A stretch of 64,000 bases of DNA, from contig JAYPOZ010000013.1 of NCBI GenBank assembly GCA_038131165.1, positions 1-64,000 on the forward strand. The letters are read 5' to 3'. Made by a program: the position numbers and the translations under genes. Positions 17,499 to 25,302 of this stretch are shown here, piece after piece; positions within the stretch are counted from its first letter, which is position 1; each line of letters opens with the position of its first letter. This stretch comes from UBA6544 sp038131165 (GTDB taxonomy: Bacteria; Pseudomonadota; Alphaproteobacteria; UBA8366). The notes beneath the pieces were generated by a model. The model was not told the DNA's origin. It saw only the letters and a list, made by a program, of their open reading frames with translations, and made no database searches.

Positions 17499-17717
17499 TC
17501 AGACGAGAATATTCAGGAAAGACCCGCGCGGTGGCGTCTCCCCACTCGCCACCAGGGCTTCAAGACTCGCTTGTATCTCCGAATCCGATGCCGCAGTGGC
17601 CGGCGGCTTTTCGCTCTCCACGCGGGATTCCGACGGCTTGGATTGCGCCGACGGCCTCGGTGTCACCGAAGGCTGTGGCCGGGAGGGTGCGTAAATGCCT
17701 GAAGCCGATTCGACCAT
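17499..17717 (-). CDS. small protein with C-terminal LNILV motif
   Basis: This 72-residue product has a Ser/Pro-rich first half, a probable short helix (SDSEIQASLEALVASG) and the ending ETPPRGSFLNILV. The last residues and general plan match the 81-residue protein at 15080-15325, so the two look like paralogues or carriers of one docking tail. There is no signal peptide or membrane segment. ATG 17717 starts the frame. The NUDIX hydrolase follows after 14 bases on the same strand. The function is unknown. Confidence 0.6.
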   Translation of the reverse strand: MVESASGIYAPSRPQPSVTPRPSAQSKPSESRVESEKPPATAASDSEIQASLEALVASGETPPRGSFLNILV

Positions 17718-17778
17718 GGTTGATTCCGATTTGCGTTAAGGATCGGTTGAAGGGTACCCGCCAATCCTGACTAAATCG

Positions 17779-18969
17779 TTAAGCGTTCAGGGCCGCGACG
17801 CCGGGCAGTTCTTTGCCTTCGAGCCACTCCAGGAAGGCGCCGCCCGCCGTGGAGACATAACTGAAGCCGTCGATTGCGCCCGCATGGCGGAGGGCCGATA
17901 CCGTGTCGCCGCCGCCGGCAACGGAGACGAGCGATCCGGCCGCCGTGAGCGCGGCCGCCTGCTGCGCGACCGCATTCGTGCCCGCGTCGAACGGCGACAC
18001 CTCGAAGGCCCCCAGCGGTCCATTCCACAACAAGGTGCCGCATTCGGTCAGATGCCGGTTCAGCGCGGCCACGGAATCCGGGCCGACGTCCAGAATCATG
18101 CGTCCGGGAGGAACACCCGCGATGGGCACTGTTTCGGTCGCGGCCCCTTCTTCCAGTGCGGCGGCGATCACCACGTCGCTCGGCAGAATTATCCTGCAAT
18201 TCGATCCGTCCGCCCGCGCCATGATTTCGCGGGCCGTGTCCGCAAGGTCGGGCTCGCACAGACTGGTGCCGACATCGGTGCCGAGGGCGAAGAGAAACGT
18301 GTTCGCCATGCCGCCGCCGATGATCAATGAATCGACCCTTTCGAGGAGATGGCCCAGGACCGTTAGTTTGCTTGAGACTTTCGCTCCGCCGACGAGAGCG
18401 GCGACAGGTTTGCGCGGCGTCTCCAATGCCGCGCTCAGCGCCTCCAATTCGGCCTGCATCCCGCGCCCGGCATAAGCCCGCAAATGGGCGGTGATGCCCA
18501 CGGTCGAGGCATGCGCCCGGTGAGACACGGAGAACCCGTCGTTCACGTAAAGATCGCCATTGGCTGCTAGCGCGGCAGCAAATGTCGGGTCGTTGGTCTC
18601 TTCCCCCGCATGAAACCTCAAGTTTTCCAGTAGAGCGACGCCACCTTCCGGCAAAGCGTCGAGCGCCGCAGCGACGGACGGACCGACGCAATCGTCGACA
18701 AAGCCCACCGACCGGCCGCCGAGCGCGTCCGAAAGCGCGGCGGCGACGGGCCGCAAACTCAATTCTGGGGCAACCGTCCCTTTTGGACGGCCAAAATGAG
18801 AGATCACCGCAACGCGGGCGCCCTTCTCGCTCAACTCCCGCAATGTCGGCACGAAACGGTCGAGCCGGGTGGTATCCGTGATCCGTCCCTCTCGCATCGG
18901 CACGTTCAGATCGCCGCGCAGAATGACCCGTCGTCCACGGCAGTCGATTTCATCCAGAGTCTTGAACAT
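17779..18969 (-). CDS. pgk: phosphoglycerate kinase
   Basis: This glycolytic kinase interconverts 1,3-bisphosphoglycerate and 3-phosphoglycerate. The 396 residues include RVILRGDLNVPMREG near the start, RLDRFVPTLREL and ISHFGRPKG in the N-domain, ALVGGAKVSSKL, and the C-terminal SVAGGGDTVSALRHAG. The upstream open frame is rejected because ATG 18969 matches the family start and has an excellent GAGGAGG six bases upstream. It is divergent from the methyltransferase gene, with a shared 114-bp promoter region. Confidence 0.96.
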   Translation of the reverse strand: MFKTLDEIDCRGRRVILRGDLNVPMREGRITDTTRLDRFVPTLRELSEKGARVAVISHFGRPKGTVAPELSLRPVAAALSDALGGRSVGFVDDCVGPSVAAALDALPEGGVALLENLRFHAGEETNDPTFAAALAANGDLYVNDGFSVSHRAHASTVGITAHLRAYAGRGMQAELEALSAALETPRKPVAALVGGAKVSSKLTVLGHLLERVDSLIIGGGMANTFLFALGTDVGTSLCEPDLADTAREIMARADGSNCRIILPSDVVIAAALEEGAATETVPIAGVPPGRMILDVGPDSVAALNRHLTECGTLLWNGPLGAFEVSPFDAGTNAVAQQAAALTAAGSLVSVAGGGDTVSALRHAGAIDGFSYVSTAGGAFLEWLEGKELPGVAALNA

Positions 18970-19083
18970 TCGGCCTCCTCGGTTTTCGCTTGGGACTACC
19001 CGATTTGGCATTCCGGAGCAATCAAATCTCTTGAATGGCAGGAGGAGGCTCCCCAAACTCATGAAGCTGCACGGGAATTCCAC

Positions 19084-20118
19084 ATGCCATCACCGCTCGA
19101 AAAGTTGATCTTCGAGACCACGCAAAGGGCGCGCTCGCTGTGGTACTCGGCGCACTATGCGACCGCCATGCGGCTGGCCCCGCGGATCGACGATCTCGAG
19201 GCCGGACGTCTTCCCGGCTGGCAGGCCGTCTACGCCGACCTCAATGACCTGATGCGACGGGATTGGCGGAATGTCGAAGAGGGCCTCTATCCCGCGCCTG
19301 AACCGTCGAGCGGAAGTTTGGCCCAGCAGGTTCGGCGCTCGGCCGCCTTTCTGCGTGACCTGGGCGCCGTGAATCGGCGGCGGCTTGCCGAAAACGGATC
19401 GGAGATATTCGCGCCCGAACTCCTGCGCCGCTATCCGCGTTACTATCTGCAGAATTTCCATTATCAAAGCGGCGGCTATCTGACACCGGAATCCGCGGAA
19501 CTCTACGATCATCAAGTCGAGGTCCTGTTCGTCGGCGGCGCCGATGCGATGCGCCGTCAGGCGTTAGCGTCGCTCGGCCGATTTCGACGCTCAAGCCCGC
19601 AACGCGAGGTTCGTCACTTGGATATCGCCTGCGGGACGGGTCGTTTTCTGGAACTTCTCAAGACCGCCCATCCGAGATGGCGGGTCGCGGGGATCGATCT
19701 CAGTCCGCCTTATCTGGCAGAAGCCCGAAAGCTGACGTCCTCCTGGTCGCGCCGCCTGATCGCGCAAGCGAACGCCGAGAATATCCCCTTCGCCGACGCA
19801 GCCTTCGATACCGCGAGCTGTGTTTTCCTGTTTCATGAATTGCCGAAAAAGATCAGGTCGCGCGTCGCCCGCGAGATGTTCCGCGTGCTGAAACCGGGGG
19901 GTCGATTGTTCTTCCTCGATTCCATCCAACTCGGCGATCGGCCGGACTATGATGATCTGCTCGAGCGGTTTCCGGCGGCTTTCCATGAGCCCTATTACGC
20001 GGAGTTTATCCGCGCCGACCTCCCCGCGGTATTCGAGAAGGCCGGCTTTTCCATCGTCAGCGCGGAACGTGCTTTTTTCGCGAAGCTGATCGTTCTGGAA
20101 AAGCCGGATGCACGCTGA
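19084..20118 (+). CDS. class I SAM-dependent methyltransferase
   Basis: The 344-residue protein has an N-terminal alpha-helical region of about 180 residues rich in Arg and Tyr. A Rossmann methyltransferase follows: HLDIACGTGRFLELL (SAM-binding motif I), VAGIDLSPPYLAEA, ANAENIPFADAAFDTASC, and FRVLKPGGRLFFLDS. The target is unknown. The start is chosen as ATG 19084. A better ribosome binding site (GGAGGAGG) precedes ATG 19061, but that opens only a 15-codon frame that overlaps the true start, so it could act as a small upstream ORF. It converges on the glycine-zipper lipoprotein gene. Confidence 0.85.
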   Translation: MPSPLEKLIFETTQRARSLWYSAHYATAMRLAPRIDDLEAGRLPGWQAVYADLNDLMRRDWRNVEEGLYPAPEPSSGSLAQQVRRSAAFLRDLGAVNRRRLAENGSEIFAPELLRRYPRYYLQNFHYQSGGYLTPESAELYDHQVEVLFVGGADAMRRQALASLGRFRRSSPQREVRHLDIACGTGRFLELLKTAHPRWRVAGIDLSPPYLAEARKLTSSWSRRLIAQANAENIPFADAAFDTASCVFLFHELPKKIRSRVAREMFRVLKPGGRLFFLDSIQLGDRPDYDDLLERFPAAFHEPYYAEFIRADLPAVFEKAGFSIVSAERAFFAKLIVLEKPDAR

Positions 20119-20125
20119 AATGGAC

Positions 20126-20605
20126 CTACATGACCGTCCAGCTTCCGTCCCGGGCCTGGCAAGCGACCCCGACATATTCGCGTGTGCGCCCCCGCACCGT
20201 CAGCTGATTTTGAAATTCCCGACACCGGGCGCCGGTGCGCCGGTGATTTCCTTCGCGGTAGGGAATCACGACACCGCGGTTTCCGCTGTCCGGGTTGGTC
20301 CATTCGATTCGCTCGCCGATCGGAGCGGCTTGCGCGCGCGCGGTCGCGTTTGAGAGATGCATTTGGTCGGCTCGGTCGAGGGACTGCCCGACTTCGTTTC
20401 CGAGCGCGGCCCCGGCCAACGCGCCGATCGCAACCGCGGCGAGACGGCCTCGCCCCCTGCCGACCTGCGCGCCCGCCAGAGCGCCCAATCCGGCGCCGAT
20501 TAACGTTCCGCCCGTCTGCTTGGGGCCATTGTGTGCTTGGACGCAACCGCCGAGCGTTGCGGCGATGAGGAGGGCGACGGCCATATGGCGCACTGACTTG
20601 ATCAT
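20126..20605 (-). CDS. glycine-zipper surface lipoprotein (17-kDa antigen-like)
   Basis: ATG 20605 has AGGAGA upstream. The first 22 residues form a lipoprotein signal ending in LGGC, which suggests lipidation. A glycine-zipper stretch follows, GTLIGAGLGALAGAQVG, then IGALAGAALGNEVGQSL, as in the Rickettsia 17-kDa antigen / glycine-zipper 2TM family. The C-terminal region has WTNPDSGNRG and CREFQNQLTVRGRTREYVG, matching the family's usual end. The role is probably structural in the envelope. The product has 159 residues. A second small secreted protein gene lies just upstream on the same strand. Confidence 0.88.
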   Translation of the reverse strand: MIKSVRHMAVALLIAATLGGCVQAHNGPKQTGGTLIGAGLGALAGAQVGRGRGRLAAVAIGALAGAALGNEVGQSLDRADQMHLSNATARAQAAPIGERIEWTNPDSGNRGVVIPYREGNHRRTGARCREFQNQLTVRGRTREYVGVACQARDGSWTVM

Positions 20606-20674
20606 GTTCTGTCTCCTGGCTAATGCATCGGGGGACGGGCCGCCGCAATGCGGCCCGCCGAACGTCACAACGGT

Positions 20675-21079
20675 TTAGCGGTGGCGATGCCGGCGACGCG
20701 GCGGCGTTTCCCGGCAATCTTCGCGAACGATCTGCTTACTGCGGCCATAATGGTCGGTGATGACCGTTCTCTTGACCCGGCACACGTAGGTTTCGCCGTA
20801 GCCGCGTCCCCATTGCGACCGGTAGAGCTTCTTCGGATGATGTTTCCAGGCGGGAGCAGGCGCACGGTCCCAGCGATCCGGCACCGTCAGGAAGGTTTTC
20901 AACACCTGGCGGAAAAGGCGATCGGGCGAGTATTCCGGCGCCCATTCGTGATCTTGGTGGTGCGAACGATGGTGCGGAGCGCGGTCTCCAGCGGCCGCGG
21001 GCATGGCCAGCCCCAGGGTAACCGTCATGATCGATACGGCGATGCTTTGAATAGAGCGTTTTGCTATGGTTTTCATCAT
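20675..21079 (-). CDS. secreted basic His/Arg-rich protein, unknown function
   Basis: The product has 134 residues from the double ATG at 21079/21076, with GAAGGG upstream. Residues 1-30 form a signal peptide (ending AMPAAAGD). The mature part starts with a His-rich stretch (HHRSHHQDHEW), has one YVCRVKRTVITDHYGRSK segment and a second cysteine in EDCRE, and ends in a very basic RRRHRHR tail. I do not recognise a family. It is followed after 69 bases by the glycine-zipper lipoprotein gene on the same strand, so both may be envelope proteins of one transcript. Confidence 0.7.
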   Translation of the reverse strand: MMKTIAKRSIQSIAVSIMTVTLGLAMPAAAGDRAPHHRSHHQDHEWAPEYSPDRLFRQVLKTFLTVPDRWDRAPAPAWKHHPKKLYRSQWGRGYGETYVCRVKRTVITDHYGRSKQIVREDCRETPPRRRHRHR

Positions 21080-21139
21080 TCCAGCCCTTCTAATGGTCGT
21101 TTTTCTCATTGGGGAGCCGGCGGGCTCCGGAACATTCAC

Positions 21140-21350
21140 GCCATGTATATGTAATTATTAGCGCAGTTTTGCATGTAAATCTACAAATATTTTTGGGACC
21201 CACTAATTTGTTGATAAACAATATTGTTTTAGAAAACTCGGCGATCGATATATCGGGGAAATACGATTTTTTACGAATTAACATGCATTTTTGAATGCAA
21301 GTCGTTATCTTAATTCAAGGCTGCAGTGATCGCCCGGGATTGGAATCCGC
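21140..21350. other. AT-rich intergenic patch with operator-like inverted repeat
   Basis: This stretch is conspicuously rich in A and T against a GC-rich background, with runs such as ACAATATTGTTTTAG and TACGATTTTTTACG. It contains the perfect inverted repeat TGCATT-TTTG-AATGCA at 21284-21299, about 50 bases before the winged-helix gene. I see no convincing coding frame. It is probably a divergent regulatory region for the envelope genes on the left and the regulator on the right. It may also be horizontally acquired. Confidence 0.5.
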
Positions 21351-21737
21351 ATGAAGTATGGCCGCGAACAACATGAAGAATACCTCCGCATGACGGAAAA
21401 TGTCGGCGGCCATTGGCTGAAGGTATTCCAAAACGATACCGAATTCTGGTCGGCCGTCTATTGGGATCTCTTCACGAGACTTTGGCAGGCCCGCGGCGAT
21501 GTCCGCAAGACCGAGGCGTTGGGATATATGAAGGCCGTCAAAAGCGCGCATACGGCCGGAAAGTATCTTGAGACCGCGATCCGGCGGGGCCTGGTCGAGG
21601 AACGTGATAATCCGCAAGACGCGCGTTCCAAACTGGTTCGGTTGGCGCCCTCGCTTCAAGCTCGACTGGATGCCTTTTTCGATTCCGCCGTCAGCGAAAT
21701 GCGCCGCGCCGGCGATCGCGTCGCCGAGACCCGCTGA
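21351..21737 (+). CDS. MarR-like winged-helix regulator
   Basis: The 128-residue protein looks like a compact winged helix-turn-helix. Helices cover residues 25-75 (including AVKSAHTAGKYLETAIRRGL as a recognition-helix-like stretch). The wing is LVEERDNPQDARSKLVRLAP, where D-x-R-x-K is the usual MarR wing pattern, and a C-terminal helix follows. The ligand and targets are unknown. It is preceded by the AT-rich region with an inverted repeat, which suggests self-control. Confidence 0.72.
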   Translation: MKYGREQHEEYLRMTENVGGHWLKVFQNDTEFWSAVYWDLFTRLWQARGDVRKTEALGYMKAVKSAHTAGKYLETAIRRGLVEERDNPQDARSKLVRLAPSLQARLDAFFDSAVSEMRRAGDRVAETR

Positions 21738-21807
21738 AGGAAACCGCAACCCGAGGCTCCGCGCGCCAAACAGGCTTGATGGCTGCGCGCTACCATCGTG
21801 GAAATAA

Positions 21808-21836
21808 TTGTGAATCCTACCGACGTAGGATAGAGT
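21808..21836 (+). promoter_or_regulatory. promoter with palindromic operator of the second XRE gene
   Basis: TTGTGA (21808-21813) and TAGAGT (21831-21836) are 17 bases apart. The space between them is almost filled by the perfect palindrome ATCCTAC-CGAC-GTAGGAT (21814-21831). A repressor bound there would block polymerase directly. The sequence differs from the palindrome in front of the first XRE gene, though both have arms around a four-base centre. Confidence 0.5.
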
Positions 21837-21883
21837 AGCAGCCTCAGAGCAGAATCTGTTGTTGGCGCGAGGGGAGAATAGCT

Positions 21884-22300
21884 TTGCCCAGAACATCGAC
21901 GAGTGCGGCTGCCCAACGCAGCCGAGCACAGGCGAAAACCGTTGACGCTCACGTCGGCCAGCGTATTCGGGATAAGCGGAACGCGTGCGGCTTGAGCCAG
22001 ACGGAAGTCGCCGACGCATTGGGCGTGACCTTTCAACAGGTTCAAAAATACGAGCGCGGCACCAACAGAGTCGGCGCTTCGAGGCTCTACGATCTATCCC
22101 GAATTCTGGGCGTCCAGGTCCAATACTTCTTCGAGGGGCTGGAAGATCAGTCGCCCGTGGTCGACGACAACGACGAAAACATCGTCCACCTGATGAAACC
22201 CGACACCATCGAACTGGTGGAAGCCTATTACAAGGTCGAGAACCCGCAAGTCCGCCGCCAGATACTCTCCACCATCCGATCCATTTCTTTCGGCGACTGA
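21884..22300 (+). CDS. XRE-family transcriptional regulator (TTG start)
   Basis: The 138-residue protein has an HTH at about residues 20-80: HVGQRIRDKRNACGLSQTEV, then VTFQQVQKYERGTNRVGASR. It is clearly homologous to the regulator at 10331-10732. The C-terminal part ends PQVRRQILSTIRSISFGD, parallel to the ending of its paralogue. No ATG exists in the first 100 codons; TTG 21884 follows GAGGGGAG nine bases upstream, so this rare start is well supported. A 6-bp hairpin (22303-22318) follows its stop. The TPR/carbamoyltransferase cassette begins 120 bases downstream, so it may control that cassette as well as itself. Confidence 0.87.
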   Translation: MPRTSTSAAAQRSRAQAKTVDAHVGQRIRDKRNACGLSQTEVADALGVTFQQVQKYERGTNRVGASRLYDLSRILGVQVQYFFEGLEDQSPVVDDNDENIVHLMKPDTIELVEAYYKVENPQVRRQILSTIRSISFGD

Positions 22301-22302
22301 TC

Positions 22303-22320
22303 GGACGGCGGACCGTCCTT
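22303..22320 (+). terminator. weak hairpin after the XRE gene
   Basis: GGACGG and CCGTCC flank a four-base loop directly after the TGA of the regulator, followed only by TT. It is a possible attenuating terminator and too weak to be sure. Confidence 0.3.
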
Positions 22321-22421
22321 CCTGATACGTCCGGGCTTCTGAGAATTCCGAAGAAAAAACCGTCACTGCGATCGTGACTTGACGGATCGTGCCGGTATGA
22401 TGGGCGCCGAGCGTGAACCCC

Positions 22422-23498
22422 ATGTCCTCTGAGCAAGAAACTGCAGCGCGATTGACGACACTTGAAGCGGAGTTAGAGCGAGCGATCGGCTTTCATCAGG
22501 CGGGTGACCTGGAAAAGGCAGCGCCGATTTACGAGCAGATTTTGGCGCAATCGCCGACGCATACGGACGCCTTGCACCTGCTCGGCGTCGCCCATCACCA
22601 ATTCGGGCGCCATGAAGTTGCTGCCGACTTGATCGGCCGGGCGATCGATCTCTCGCCCCAATCCGCAAACTTTCACTACAACCTCAGCCGGGTTCATATC
22701 GCTCTAGGGCACCTGGACCGCGCCGCTGAATCGCTGCGCACCGTGCGGCAACTCGATCCACATCATCTCGACGCCTTAAACGATCTCGGAAACGTTCTGG
22801 CAATGGCCGGGGATACGCAAGCGGCCGTCGAATGTTTCCTGGAGCTCGTCGAGTTGGCGCCGGCGCATCCGTCGCCCTATTTCAACCTCGGCAATCTGCT
22901 CATGGACGGCGGCGATATCGAGCGTGCCTTGCCGGCCTTTCGGTCGGCACACGAACGCGCACCCGAGAACGTGCTGTTTCGGGAGCGCTATCGCAAGGTT
23001 CGGGCAGACAAGGTCGCGCGTCTGCTGCGCTCGAGCGCCTCGGCATTCGAACGCGGTGACATGGCGGGCGCGCTCCAGGGCGCGCGCGAGGCCGCCTCTA
23101 TCGCGCCGGAAGAGGCGGATGTGCAAATTGGTCTCGGCAAATATCTACACGCCAGTGGAGACAATCAGGAAGCCTCGACCGCTATCCGCCACGCCATCTC
23201 TCTGCGCCCCGGCAGCGAAGAGGCTTTCGCGTTGCTCGGCGGATTGTTGGGGCCGGCAGCGGAAGAAGACTCTGTCATCGAGCAAACGGCGCGCGCCGTC
23301 TTGGCGTTTCGATCCAAGAAGTTCGAACTGGCCGAGACGCTCGCCCGGCGCGCCGTTGACGGTTGCGCCGCGGGCCTTCGAAGGAACGCGGAGGACGGCG
23401 GGATTTGGGCGGCGCTCGGACTCGCCCTCCGGTCCATCGCCGACGCCGAGCAAGCGGAGGAATTACTCCGTGAAACGCTGACCGACCTCGGTTTGTAA
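22422..23498 (+). CDS. tetratricopeptide-repeat protein
   Basis: The 358-residue protein is made almost wholly of TPR units. FHQAGDLEKAAPIYEQILAQ starts the first, and TDALHLLGVAHHQFGRHEVA and YFNLGNLLMDGGDIERAL are clear repeats. No catalytic domain is visible. Its first repeats resemble those of the TPR/2OG protein at 25303-26844, including the shared wording DALHLLGVA-x-HQ, so the two are probably related by duplication. ATG 22422 is chosen; a GTG at 22413 would add three residues. It is the first gene of the TPR/carbamoyltransferase cassette and ends 94 bases before the carbamoyltransferase. Confidence 0.85.
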   Translation: MSSEQETAARLTTLEAELERAIGFHQAGDLEKAAPIYEQILAQSPTHTDALHLLGVAHHQFGRHEVAADLIGRAIDLSPQSANFHYNLSRVHIALGHLDRAAESLRTVRQLDPHHLDALNDLGNVLAMAGDTQAAVECFLELVELAPAHPSPYFNLGNLLMDGGDIERALPAFRSAHERAPENVLFRERYRKVRADKVARLLRSSASAFERGDMAGALQGAREAASIAPEEADVQIGLGKYLHASGDNQEASTAIRHAISLRPGSEEAFALLGGLLGPAAEEDSVIEQTARAVLAFRSKKFELAETLARRAVDGCAAGLRRNAEDGGIWAALGLALRSIADAEQAEELLRETLTDLGL

Positions 23499-23592
23499 TT
23501 ATGAACCGACATTCCCATACCAACCATCTGATTCTTATATCAGAATCCAGTTCTGGCATCAGCAAAACGCCGCCTCATCCGGGGAATAGGGG

Positions 23593-25296
23593 ATGAATAT
23601 TATCGGTATCACGCGGAGCCATAACGGTGCGGTGTCAATCCTCCGGAACGGGCAGGTCCAGGTCGGCATTCAGGCGGAACGGCTGACGCGTCGGAAACGA
23701 CAGTTCCTGACCCTGGAGAACGACGCGGAGAATATTTCGCGCACCGTGCGCTACTGCCTGGAGGCTTGCGGTCTGGACTACGCGGATATCGACGCCATTG
23801 CGACGTCGACGCCTTGGGAGCACATCGATGTCGATGCCGCAAAGTTCGAGACTCTGATCGGCGGATCGCTTCGGCCAAACACGCCCATTGTCACGGTTCC
23901 GCACCATTTAACGCACGCGGAATACGCCTTGCACTATTCCGACCTGGAGCCGGGATTGGTGGCCATCGTCGACGGCAGCGGCACCTACGAGAAAGATCGG
24001 GCTCGCTTCACCATCCAGGAAAACAGACGCGACGATGCCCGTATCTTCGCCGGGCCCGAAAGCAAGGAAACGCTGTCGAGCTACGCGTTCGACGGCGACC
24101 GTCTCGAGCTTGTCTATCGCATGGGTCATCCGCCGGTCGGCGTCCCCGAATCGCTCGGCTACGTGCACAATGCCCGTTTGATGCAGAGTTTCGGCCATCT
24201 CTGGGAATGGGCGGCCTGGTATTGTTGCGGCAGCGTCCGCGACCCCGGAAAAGTCATGGGCTTGGCCGCGCACGGGAATCCACAGGCCCATGACGGCTCG
24301 ACTTACGCGTATCTGGATGCGGAAGGCCGACTGCAGATCGCGTTCGAGCGACTATACGAGACCTTTACCGAGCCCAATCTTGGACAAAACGATATCAGCG
24401 GCAATAAACATTTCGCGGATGTGGCCGCTATGGTGCAGGAGCGAACCAATACGCTGCTGGTCGAACTGCTCGGCCGGCTGCAAGAATCGGTGCCGGCCAG
24501 AACGCTGTATTATGCGGGCGGCGTCGCGCTCAACGTCGTCGCCAACGAAGTGATCGTTCGCAGCGGATTGTTCGACCGGGTCTACATGAACGGCTCTTGC
24601 GAAGACAACGGAACGGCAATCGGGGCCTGTCTGGCGGCCCAGCATTATTTATCGGGCGGCCGGTCTACGGCACCTGTCAGGGAATATTACGGGCGAACCT
24701 ATACGAATACCGAAATTGCCGACGCTCTCACCGAGGCCGGATGCCCGCACGAGAAGGTGACGCCGGACGAACTCATCGACCGGGCCGCAAACGCCCTTAA
24801 CGGAAGCGCTGTTATCGGCTGGTTCCAGGGCGGCAGCGAATTCGGCCCCCGGGCGCTCGGCAACCGCAGCATTCTCGCAAATCCCATCGATCCCCATACC
24901 AAGTATATCCTCGACCTGCTGGTCAAACGCCGCGAACGCTACCGGCCCTATGCGCCGGCCGTCCTGGCCGAACGCGTGCAGGATTATTTCGATATCGAAG
25001 GACCCTCTCCAGTGATGCTCAGGGAAGGGCGGGTCAAGGTCGACACCTTGCCCGGCATCACGCATATCGACGGCAGCGCCCGTGTTCAAACCGTCGCCCG
25101 GGGAGACAATCAGCGCTATTACGATCTCATCAAACGGTTCGGCGAGTTGTCGGGAATACCCGTTATTCTGAACACGTCCTACAACCTTGCGGGAGAGCCC
25201 ATTGTAGAATCGCCGGCGGATGCCATCCGCTCGTTCCTCGCAAGCCGAATGCGCGTTCTTTTCATCGGCGACTATATTGCAACCCGGCCGGGGTAA
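23593..25296 (+). CDS. carbamoyltransferase (NodU/CmcH family)
   Basis: The 567-residue protein transfers a carbamoyl group from carbamoyl phosphate, by way of carbamoyl-adenylate, to a sugar or other hydroxyl. The N-terminal Kae1-like part shows the metal-binding histidines in VPHHLTHAEY (104-108) and LVAIVDGSGTYE. The C-terminal YrdC-like part has the hallmark SEFGPRALGNRSILANP (415-431) and ends near ILNTSYNLAGEPIVESPADA. ATG 23593 follows GGGGAATAGGGG. Relatives act on Nod factors, antibiotics and surface glycans; the acceptor here is unknown. It is flanked by two TPR genes, the second only six bases downstream. Confidence 0.93.
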   Translation: MNIIGITRSHNGAVSILRNGQVQVGIQAERLTRRKRQFLTLENDAENISRTVRYCLEACGLDYADIDAIATSTPWEHIDVDAAKFETLIGGSLRPNTPIVTVPHHLTHAEYALHYSDLEPGLVAIVDGSGTYEKDRARFTIQENRRDDARIFAGPESKETLSSYAFDGDRLELVYRMGHPPVGVPESLGYVHNARLMQSFGHLWEWAAWYCCGSVRDPGKVMGLAAHGNPQAHDGSTYAYLDAEGRLQIAFERLYETFTEPNLGQNDISGNKHFADVAAMVQERTNTLLVELLGRLQESVPARTLYYAGGVALNVVANEVIVRSGLFDRVYMNGSCEDNGTAIGACLAAQHYLSGGRSTAPVREYYGRTYTNTEIADALTEAGCPHEKVTPDELIDRAANALNGSAVIGWFQGGSEFGPRALGNRSILANPIDPHTKYILDLLVKRRERYRPYAPAVLAERVQDYFDIEGPSPVMLREGRVKVDTLPGITHIDGSARVQTVARGDNQRYYDLIKRFGELSGIPVILNTSYNLAGEPIVESPADAIRSFLASRMRVLFIGDYIATRPG

Positions 25297-25302
25297 CCCG
25301 CC

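Noticed and set aside
19061..19108. 15-codon upstream ORF before the methyltransferase
   Set aside because: It has a good GGAGGAGG, but spacing is long and the product (MKLHGNSTCHHRSKS) shows no leader-peptide pattern. It is mentioned in the gene entry only.
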